From NCBI GenBank assembly GCA_947462115.1, contig CANHON010000184.1, forward strand, positions 1 to 8,936: a stretch of 8,936 nucleotides of DNA, in the 5' to 3' direction. Below the pieces are notes generated by a model. It was not told the DNA's origin. It searched no databases and saw only the letters and a program-made list of their open reading frames with translations. Numbering within the stretch: position 1 is the first letter of the stretch; each line of letters begins with the position of its first letter. Positions 1-6,416 of the stretch are shown one piece after another. The translations under genes and the position numbers were made by a program. The stretch is from Deltaproteobacteria bacterium. Lineage in GTDB: Bacteria; Myxococcota_A; UBA796; UBA2385.

Positions 1-1
1 C

Positions 2-805
2 CCCGCGCCCGCTTGGCAGCCGGCGCCCCCCAGCCCCAGCTGGTCGGGCCAAGGCGGCGAGAACATCGGCCAGGGCGCTGCTCCCGACGCGGCACCCCCC
101 AAGGGCGGCGGCCCCGGCAAGCTCGTCGTCCTCGGCTTGGTGGGCCTCGCGCTGCTGTGCGGCTTGGCCTCCACCGTCGCGGGCGGCGTCTACTTTTGGC
201 AGTCCAAGCAGGCGACCGAGGCGGGCACCGAGGCGGCCACCGAGGCCGCGAACGGAGGGGCCGAGGTCCCGGCGCCATCGGCCGAGCCCAGCCCCTCGGC
301 CGAGCCCGCCGAGCTGGCCGCCGCCACCGACACCGGGGCGACCCAAGGCAAAGGCAAGGCCAAAGCGAAGGCCAAGGCCAAAGCAGAGGCCAAAGCCGCC
401 AAAGCCGAGGCCAAAGCCGCCAAAGCCGAGGCGAGGGCCAAGGAAAAGGAGCGGGAGAAGGCCGCGCCCGAGCCCAAGCCCGAGCGCAAGCCGGAGCCCA
501 AGCCCGAGCCCAAGCCCAAGCCGGCCCCCGCGCCCAAGCCGGCCCCCGCGCCCGCCCCCGCCGCGAGCAGCGCGGGCTTCCCCGCCGCCGTGAAGTTCAC
601 CGTGACCGGCAGCGCCGACGCCGCCAAGGTCACCTGCGGAGACGGCCAGGTCGCCACCTTCACCGGAACCCGCCGGTTCGAGTTCACCGAGGTCACCTCC
701 TGCCGCATCGACACCGATGAGGGGCGCGCCGCCATCACCGTGCGCCAGGGCGGCGCGGTCAACTGCACCGCCAGCGCCGCCGGCCTCGCCTGCAAGGGCC
801 CCTGA
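2..805 (+). CDS. Membrane-anchored protein with Lys/Ala- and Pro/Lys-rich stalk and C-terminal Cys-containing domain (5' truncated)
   Basis: The frame is open from the left edge, so only the last 267 codons are visible. An internal TTG at 137 lies inside the membrane helix and is not a credible start. In order: a Pro/Gly/Ala-rich segment (residues 1-39), one hydrophobic helix (about 41-66, ending VYFWQSKQ), an acidic Ala/Glu/Pro segment (71-115), a Lys/Ala-rich stretch with heptad-like AKAAKAE units, a Glu-Pro-Lys stretch, then a compact 75-residue C-terminal domain (193-267) of probable beta strands with four cysteines at 212, 234, 255 and 264. Type II topology, with the stalk and Cys domain in the periplasm, is inferred. 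Myxobacterial Ser/Thr kinases often end in a helix plus a low-complexity stalk and small beta domain, so the missing N-terminus may be a kinase or zinc-ribbon domain; nothing visible proves it. The stop overlaps the next start by one base. Confidence 0.75.
   Translation, partial: PAPAWQPAPPSPSWSGQGGENIGQGAAPDAAPPKGGGPGKLVVLGLVGLALLCGLASTVAGGVYFWQSKQATEAGTEAATEAANGGAEVPAPSAEPSPSAEPAELAAATDTGATQGKGKAKAKAKAKAEAKAAKAEAKAAKAEARAKEKEREKAAPEPKPERKPEPKPEPKPKPAPAPKPAPAPAPAASSAGFPAAVKFTVTGSADAAKVTCGDGQVATFTGTRRFEFTEVTSCRIDTDEGRAAITVRQGGAVNCTASAAGLACKGP
389..430 (+). repeat. Perfect tandem duplication of a 21-bp unit (AKAAKAE x2)
   Basis: Two identical 21-bp copies, 389-409 and 410-430, each encode AKAAKAE within the Lys/Ala-rich stalk of the membrane-anchored protein. 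The flanks (about 346-450) are degenerate versions of the same Lys-Ala codons. In-frame unit length means that slippage would change stalk length without breaking the frame. Confidence 0.9.
515..550 (+). repeat. Perfect tandem duplication of an 18-bp unit (PKPAPA x2)
   Basis: Two identical 18-bp copies, 515-532 and 533-550, each encode PKPAPA at the end of the Glu-Pro-Lys stretch, just before the C-terminal Cys-containing domain. Such Pro-Lys/Pro-Ala segments are usually extended, rigid spacers, as in TonB-like linkers. Confidence 0.9.
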
Positions 806-1632
806 TGCGCGCCGGGTCCTCCGAGGCCGTTCACACCGCCGAAGCGGCGGCCCGGGCGGCGGGCGCCGTGATTCGGGCGGCGCTCACGGAGCGCGGCGGC
901 CCGGCCGAGGTCAAGCACAAGGGCGCCATCGACCTCGTGACCGAGGTTGACATCGCCGCTGAGCACGCCATTTTGGAGCTGCTCGCCCAGCGCAGCCCCG
1001 GCGTGCCGGTCCTGGCCGAAGAGGCGCAGGGCGCGGGAGACAGCGGCGGGGCGGCCACGGCCTCCACCCGCTGGATCGTCGATCCGCTGGATGGCACCAC
1101 CAATTTCGTGCACGGCTTCCCGGCCTTCTGCGTGTCGGTGGCCCTGGAGCAGGACGGGGCGCAGGTCGCGGCGGCCATCTACGAGCCCCTGCTCGACCGC
1201 TGCACCACGGCCGGGGCGGGCAGCGGGGCCTGGGCGGAGGGCCAGCGCCTCCGGGTCAGCGGCTGCAGCGCCCTGGACCGCGCCCTGCTGCTCACCGGCT
1301 TCGGCTACGACCGTCGGGCCCGAGCGGACTTTTACCTGCACTTTTTCAAGTACTTTCTCGAGCGCACCCAGGGCATCCGCCGGGCCGGATCGGCCGCCCT
1401 CGACCTCTGCCACATCGCGGCGGGGCGGGCCGACGCCTATTGGGAGCACAGCCTCGGGCCCTGGGACGTCGCGGCCGGCGCCCTCATCGTGCAAGAGGCG
1501 GGCGGGGTGGTCACCGACATGACCGGGGGCCCGCTGAGCCTGCGCGCCCCGCGCCTGCTCGCCAGCAACGGCCACCTGCACGATGAGATGGTGGCCGCCC
1601 TCTCTCACTTGATAGAGTCCGCCCCGGCCTGA
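805..1632 (+). CDS. Inositol monophosphatase family protein (SuhB-like)
   Basis: A 275-residue Mg-dependent sugar/inositol phosphate phosphatase, the usual length for the IMPase family. The diagnostic motifs are intact: LVTEVD (44-49), LAEE (70-73; E72 is the probable metal ligand), motif A DPLDGTTNFVHGFP (93-106; D93, D96, G97, T98), RRAGSAALDLC (192-202) and motif B GPWDVAAGALIVQEAGG (218-234; D221 is the second-site Asp). Expected chemistry is hydrolysis of inositol-1-phosphate or a related monoester in the cytoplasm. Family members also act on histidinol phosphate, fructose-1,6-bisphosphate or PAP, so the substrate is open. The ATG overlaps the upstream TGA by one base (TGATG), with AAGGG at 794-798 inside the upstream gene, which implies translational coupling. 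No sign of damage. Confidence 0.95.
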   Translation: MRAGSSEAVHTAEAAARAAGAVIRAALTERGGPAEVKHKGAIDLVTEVDIAAEHAILELLAQRSPGVPVLAEEAQGAGDSGGAATASTRWIVDPLDGTTNFVHGFPAFCVSVALEQDGAQVAAAIYEPLLDRCTTAGAGSGAWAEGQRLRVSGCSALDRALLLTGFGYDRRARADFYLHFFKYFLERTQGIRRAGSAALDLCHIAAGRADAYWEHSLGPWDVAAGALIVQEAGGVVTDMTGGPLSLRAPRLLASNGHLHDEMVAALSHLIESAPA

Positions 1633-1700
1633 GGGCGCCCCCTCCGGCCCCGGGATCCGCCCCCGCGCGGCCCCGCTGAACGACCTCGCAGGGAGCGCCC

Positions 1701-3263
<1,563 letters not shown>

Positions 3264-3325
3264 TACCGCAAGCCCGGAGGCCGCCCCGCGGCCCGCAGAC
3301 CGACCCCGATCGGCAGGAGCATGGG

Positions 3326-3898
3326 ATGGACGCACAGGAGAGGTTCGCGGTCGAGATCATGACGATCCACGAGCTGCTGCCCGAGCTCAGCTACTACCGC
3401 ATGCTGCTCGTGGCGCCCGAGGCCGAACAAGAGGCCATCGGCGTCGCCTTCCGCCGGGAGAGCCGCCGGCTGCACCCCGACCGCGCCAGCACCTTGAGCA
3501 ACGAGGCGGCCAAAGAGAAGGCCAACGACGTTTTTCGCGTGATCAACGAGGCGTGGCGGGTTTTGCAGGACCCCGAGGCCCGCGCCCGCTACGACGTCCT
3601 GCTCGCCGACGGCGTGCTGCGCATGACCGACGACGCCCGGGCCGGGGCGAACAACGACAAGCGGGCCGGCGACCCCGAGTCCGCCGTCACCCACCCCAAG
3701 GCCGAGAAGTACTGGAAGATGGCGCTGCGCGACTTCAACGACGCCCAGTACAAGTCCTGCGTGATGAACATCCAGTTCGCGCTGAACTTTGAGCCGGGCA
3801 ACGAGACGATGAAGGAGTGGCTCGACAAGGCCACCAAGCTGCGCGACCAAGACGAGTCCAAGAAGGAGAAGAACCCCTACAAGCTGCGGTTGATGTAG
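3326..3898 (+). CDS. J-domain co-chaperone with TPR-like C-terminal region
   Basis: A 190-residue protein. The J domain spans about 19-92: YYRMLLVAPEA (helix I region), a basic helix II, the HPD motif at H50-P51-D52, then helix III with NEAWRVLQDPEARARYD. There is no Gly/Phe region, zinc finger or DnaJ C-terminal domain. Instead a charged linker (about 100-122) leads to a helical TPR-like segment (125-174) with the pattern AEKYWKMALRDF...YKSCVMNIQFALNFEPGNE, followed by a Lys-rich tail. The ATG at 3326 is chosen because AGGAG lies six bases upstream (3315-3319); ATG 3359 is in frame but poorly placed. It sits 62 bp after the Hsp70 stop on the same strand, so it is the likely dedicated partner: J domain triggers ATP hydrolysis, TPR-like part binds client or target. 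Its last 22 bp overlap the convergent MDR gene. Confidence 0.92.
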   Translation: MDAQERFAVEIMTIHELLPELSYYRMLLVAPEAEQEAIGVAFRRESRRLHPDRASTLSNEAAKEKANDVFRVINEAWRVLQDPEARARYDVLLADGVLRMTDDARAGANNDKRAGDPESAVTHPKAEKYWKMALRDFNDAQYKSCVMNIQFALNFEPGNETMKEWLDKATKLRDQDESKKEKNPYKLRLM

Positions 3899-4953
3899 GG
3901 CTCCCCCTCGGCTCCGGGCGCCTCGAGCACGAGCTTGCCGAGGTGCTGGCCTTCGCCGAGGGCGGCGAGGGCCTCGGGCAGCGCCGAGAGCGGCCACCGG
4001 GCGTGGATCACCGGCCGCAGGCTCGGGTGGGCGGCGAGGGCGGCGTGCAGCGCGGCGTGGTCTTCGCCGCTGCCGACCATGATCCCCTGCAGGCGCAGCC
4101 CGCGCATGAAGATCGAAGTGAGGGGCAGGGTCGTCACAACACCGTCCAGCACGCCAATCAACGCGATCGTCCCCCCAGCTTTGGTGGCGGCGATGCTCTG
4201 GGCCAAGGTGCCCGCGCCGCCCAGCTCCACCACCCGATCGACGCCCTGCCCGCCCGTGGCCGCCCGCACCGCCTTGGCCCAGCCCGGCGCCTCGCCCGCG
4301 TCCACGATGACCTCGGCGCCCAGGGCCTCCGCCGCCGCGGCCTTGTGGCGGCTGCGGGTGACCAGCAGCACCCGCGCGCCCGCCAGACGGCCGAGCTGGA
4401 CGGCGAACAGCGAGACCCCGCCGGTGCCGATGGTGAGCAGGGTCTGGCCCGGCTGCAGGCGCCCCTCGGTGAACAAGGCCCGCCAGGCCGTCACCCCCGC
4501 GCAGGGCAGTGTGGCGGCCTCGGCGTCGCTCAGGTGCGCCGGCGGCCGGAGCAGCGCGCGCGCTGGGAGGCAGCGGTGGGTCTGAAAGACGCCCGGCAGG
4601 GGGCCGCCCAAGGTCCCGGCGGTGGCCTCCGCGGGCACCGGCCCGGCCAGCCAGGTGGAGCAGAACAGCGGCGTGGCGCGATCTCCCACCGACCAGCCCT
4701 CCACACCCTCGCCCACGGCCTCGACCACGCCCACCGCGTCGGAGCCCGGCACCAAGGGCAGCGGCTGGCGCGGGTTGTAGCGCCCGGTGACCATGAGCAG
4801 GTCCCGGAAGTTGAGGCTCATGGCCCGCAACCGGAGGCGCACCTCGCCGGGCCCCGGCGCGGGCACGGGCGCCGATCGCCAGCGCAGGGCGTCGAGGCCG
4901 AAGCGCCCGTCGATGATCCAGCCGCCTGGGCCCTCCGCGCGCGCTTCAGACAT
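3877..4953 (-). CDS. Zinc-independent MDR-family alcohol dehydrogenase / quinone oxidoreductase-like protein
   Basis: A 358-residue medium-chain dehydrogenase/reductase. The frame is open further upstream to 5064, but the ATG at 4953 is preceded by GAGG six bases away (4960-4963 on this strand), and the extra Arg-rich N-terminus is unlike the family. The GroES-like catalytic domain (about 15-135) has SLNFRDLLMVTGRYN and the MDR signature LVPGSDAVGVVEAVGEGVEGWSVGDR (68-92, shown in part by GSDAVG). The Rossmann domain has the dinucleotide motif GTGGVSLFAVQLGRLAGA (176-193 region), with conserved LPCAGVTAWRAL before it. The catalytic-zinc Cys of classical ADHs is replaced by Asn48 and there is no four-Cys structural zinc lobe, so it is assigned to the zinc-free branch (COG0604-like). 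NAD(P)H-dependent reduction or oxidation of a small carbonyl, alcohol or enone is expected; substrate unknown. Its 3' end overlaps the J-protein gene tail to tail by 22 bp. Confidence 0.9.
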   Translation of the reverse strand: MSEARAEGPGGWIIDGRFGLDALRWRSAPVPAPGPGEVRLRLRAMSLNFRDLLMVTGRYNPRQPLPLVPGSDAVGVVEAVGEGVEGWSVGDRATPLFCSTWLAGPVPAEATAGTLGGPLPGVFQTHRCLPARALLRPPAHLSDAEAATLPCAGVTAWRALFTEGRLQPGQTLLTIGTGGVSLFAVQLGRLAGARVLLVTRSRHKAAAAEALGAEVIVDAGEAPGWAKAVRAATGGQGVDRVVELGGAGTLAQSIAATKAGGTIALIGVLDGVVTTLPLTSIFMRGLRLQGIMVGSGEDHAALHAALAAHPSLRPVIHARWPLSALPEALAALGEGQHLGKLVLEAPGAEGEPYINRSL

Positions 4954-5000
4954 GATCCCCCTCGGAGCGCGGGCAGCGGGGCCCTCGCCGTAGATCTCCC

Positions 5001-5030
5001 TTGACACTGGGCCATTGGCCCGGCAATGCT
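5001..5030 (+). promoter_or_regulatory. Candidate sigma70-type promoter for the PilZ gene
   Basis: A perfect -35 hexamer TTGACA (5001-5006) is followed after 18 bp by AATGCT (5025-5030), a 3/6 match to the -10 consensus that keeps the conserved A2 and T6. Transcription would start near 5037, leaving a leader of about 110 nt before the PilZ ATG at 5150. The perfect -35 stands out in this GC-rich region; the -10 is weak. Confidence 0.4.
5009..5021. promoter_or_regulatory. Perfect 13-bp palindrome, candidate operator
   Basis: GGGCCA-T-TGGCCC is an exact inverted repeat with a single central base, lying wholly within the spacer between the candidate -35 and -10 elements and within the divergent region shared by the MDR and PilZ genes. 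A homodimeric repressor or spacer-binding activator could act here. Six-base GC-rich arms can arise by chance, so the position is the main argument. Confidence 0.4.
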
Positions 5031-5076
5031 GACCCCGTGATTGGCGTCGGCGGCGGCGCTTCAATCAACCGACCCG

Positions 5077-5106
5077 CCGGTCCCCCCACGCACCCCAGGG
5101 GGCCGG
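5077..5106 (+). promoter_or_regulatory. GC-rich stem-loop in the PilZ gene leader
   Basis: CCGG (5077-5080) plus CCCCC (5082-5086) pair with GGGGG (5098-5102) plus CCGG (5103-5106), giving a nine-pair stem with one bulged U (5081) and an 11-nt loop. It ends 43 bases before the start codon and is not followed by a T run, so it is not an intrinsic terminator. It might stabilise the leader or affect translation, but GC-rich DNA forms such stems readily. Confidence 0.25.
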
Positions 5107-5149
5107 ACGTCCGCGGGGCCGACGCGCCCGCGCCCCAAACGAGGTCACC

Positions 5150-5599
5150 ATGGCTGAGGACGTTGTCCGGCTCTATGGCTTCTCCCCGACGCCCCCGCCC
5201 GAGGTCTGGGAGCCCGGCTTCAACCGGCGCGAGGCCCCCCGCGACATGATCCGCACCACCGTCCGGTGGGACCACCGTCGGCTCGAGGATCAGCCCGGCG
5301 AGCTCCGCGACATCTCCGAGACCGGGCTGTTCTTCCGCCCCGCCTGCGGCACCGTGCGCTTCCGCCCCGACGACGTGGTGTGGGGCACGCTGATGATCGG
5401 CACCAAGCCACGGGTCTTCGCCGGAGTGGTGCGCTGGCGCGGCTGGAGCATCGAGCACCGCTGCGTCGGGCTCGGTGTGTCCTTGGAGCCCACCAGCCAG
5501 CTCACCGAGGCCGAGCTCATCGCCCTGCGCTTCCCGGTGGACCCGGCGGGCCGCCCCACGCTGTCGGTGCTGCGCGGCCGCGGTCTGGAGCGCGACTAA
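5150..5599 (+). CDS. PilZ domain protein (probable c-di-GMP receptor)
   Basis: A 149-residue single-domain protein. Both halves of the PilZ c-di-GMP-binding signature are present: RxxxR as R27-E-A-P-R31, and D/NxSxxG as D54-I-S-E-T-G59, followed by the hydrophobic strand LFF and, later, the strands FAGVVRWRGW and CVGLGVSLE typical of the PilZ barrel. A Pro-rich N-terminus of about 25 residues precedes the barrel and a short tail after about 115 ends in GRGLERD. The ATG at 5150 has GAGG at 5141-5144. No fused enzymatic or membrane domain exists, so it is likely a soluble adaptor that binds cyclic di-GMP and then a partner, perhaps in motility or exopolysaccharide control. No motility or diguanylate cyclase gene is nearby to name the partner. 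A promoter, palindrome and leader hairpin are noted upstream. It ends 3 bp from the convergent SRPBCC gene. Confidence 0.88.
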   Translation: MAEDVVRLYGFSPTPPPEVWEPGFNRREAPRDMIRTTVRWDHRRLEDQPGELRDISETGLFFRPACGTVRFRPDDVVWGTLMIGTKPRVFAGVVRWRGWSIEHRCVGLGVSLEPTSQLTEAELIALRFPVDPAGRPTLSVLRGRGLERD

Positions 5600-5602
5600 G
5601 GC

Positions 5603-6259
5603 TCAGCCGGGGGCCACTTCGCCCGCCGGGGCGGCTGCGGCTGCGGCGGCGGCGGCGGCGGCCTCTGCCTCGAGGCGAGCGGCCTCTGCCTGGGCCGCGG
5701 CTTCGGCCGCCTTGCGGGCGGCGGCGTCCGCCTCCACCTTGACCTTCAGCGTGGCGAGGCCCTTCTCGTAGTCGGCGCCGAGCATGTCGTCCATGTTGAT
5801 GAAGACGCTCATGAGCTTGGCGCTGAGGTCGGCCTGCTGGTCGTAGGTCCAGGTCACCGAGACGCCCTCGCCCTCGGGCTTGACGGTGAAGCCGGCGTCG
5901 GCCTCGGACTGCCAGGGCGCGACGAAGATGAGCCGCATCACCACCTTCTCGGGCGAAGACTCGGTGATGGCCATGCTGCCGGTGCCGACCTGGTCGTTGC
6001 CCACCCACTCGTACTTGGCGCCGACGCCCTCGGCGGGCTCGCTGAAGGTCACCTTCTGGGTGGGGTCGATGTCCGACCAGGGGCTCCACTCGGTGAACTT
6101 CTTGAGGTTGTTGATGTGCGGGGCGACGTCCACGGGGGCCGCGGCGATGCTGACGCTGCGCTCCACGTGGAGGACGTCCGGCTGCATCATCGCGAAGCCA
6201 AGCAGACCGCCGACCAGCACGCCAACCACCGCCAAAAGTCCCAAAATCAGCTTCTTCAT
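5603..6259 (-). CDS. Membrane-anchored SRPBCC (START/polyketide cyclase-like) family protein with Ala-rich tail
   Basis: A 218-residue protein. MKK followed by a hydrophobic helix (about 4-24) is an uncleaved signal anchor or signal peptide; no lipobox Cys is seen. The SRPBCC-like domain spans about 30-178, with V-ERSVSIAA-PVDVAPHINNLKKFTEWSPW, the strand KYEWVGNDQVGTGSMAI, the strand VVMRLIF, then VSVTWTY and a C-terminal helix. This fold forms a deep hydrophobic cavity for lipid-like ligands; no catalytic residues can be assigned, and members of this branch are functionally uncharacterised. The last 40 residues are Ala/Glu/Lys/Arg-rich and probably helical (ADAAARKAAEAAAQAEAARLE), then about eleven alanines and PAGEVAPG. 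GGGAG lies six bases before the ATG. It is downstream of the polytopic gene on the same strand but 157 bp away, so may have its own promoter. Confidence 0.85.
   Translation of the reverse strand: MKKLILGLLAVVGVLVGGLLGFAMMQPDVLHVERSVSIAAAPVDVAPHINNLKKFTEWSPWSDIDPTQKVTFSEPAEGVGAKYEWVGNDQVGTGSMAITESSPEKVVMRLIFVAPWQSEADAGFTVKPEGEGVSVTWTYDQQADLSAKLMSVFINMDDMLGADYEKGLATLKVKVEADAAARKAAEAAAQAEAARLEAEAAAAAAAAAAAPAGEVAPG
5630..5662 (-). repeat. GCN trinucleotide run encoding a poly-alanine tract
   Basis: Eleven consecutive alanine codons (residues 200-210 of the SRPBCC protein), mostly GCC with two GCA interruptions. Six identical GCC codons in a row are slippage-prone, so tract length may vary between strains without changing the frame. 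Confidence 0.85.
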
Positions 6260-6416
6260 CCTGTGCTCCCGATCACAAAAGGGGCCGGTCTTCGGCGCCG
6301 CTTCGGCGCAAGTCCCGGTCCAACCGGGCTATTGACAGTGACAAGGTCTGTCCAGGCCGCCGGCCCCAGGCGGCGCGGGGCCCCGGCTGATCTCGACCCC
6401 TTGGCCCTGCTGCACG
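6260..6416. other. 157-bp intergenic region between two minus-strand genes, with a 6-bp inverted repeat
   Basis: It holds the ribosome-binding site of the SRPBCC gene (GGGAG on the minus strand, 6266-6270) and a perfect inverted repeat CCCGGT-CCA-ACCGGG at 6314-6328. No T run follows the repeat on either strand, so it is not a standard intrinsic terminator. Next to it is a TTGACAGTGACA stretch (6332-6343) on the plus strand that faces no plus-strand gene. I could not find a convincing minus-strand -35/-10 pair for the SRPBCC gene. Confidence 0.4.

Noticed and set aside
190..1608. 472-codon minus-strand open frame antisense to the stalk protein and the phosphatase.
   Set aside because: It is the shadow of GC-rich sense codons; its translation is low-complexity Gly/Ala/Arg, while the sense strand carries complete IMPase motifs.
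1633..1700. Terminator or promoter between the phosphatase and Hsp70 genes.
   Set aside because: The 68 bases are C/G runs with no hairpin plus T-run and no credible -35/-10 pair; only the Hsp70 ribosome-binding site is supported.
3817..5004. 395-codon plus-strand open frame opposite the MDR gene.
   Set aside because: It is Arg/Gln/Gly/Pro-rich with no motifs; the minus strand encodes an intact MDR enzyme with a good ribosome-binding site.
4954..5064. 37-codon N-terminal extension of the MDR frame beginning with an Arg-rich stretch.
   Set aside because: The ATG at 4953 has a well-placed GAGG, the family begins there, and the extension would cover the candidate PilZ promoter and palindrome.
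5077..5120. Possible c-di-GMP (GEMM-type) riboswitch before the PilZ gene, prompted by a CACGCAC string in the leader.
   Set aside because: The conserved AAACC-type receptor, the GNRA loop and the second stem are absent, and the string occurs in the hairpin loop by chance in C-rich sequence.
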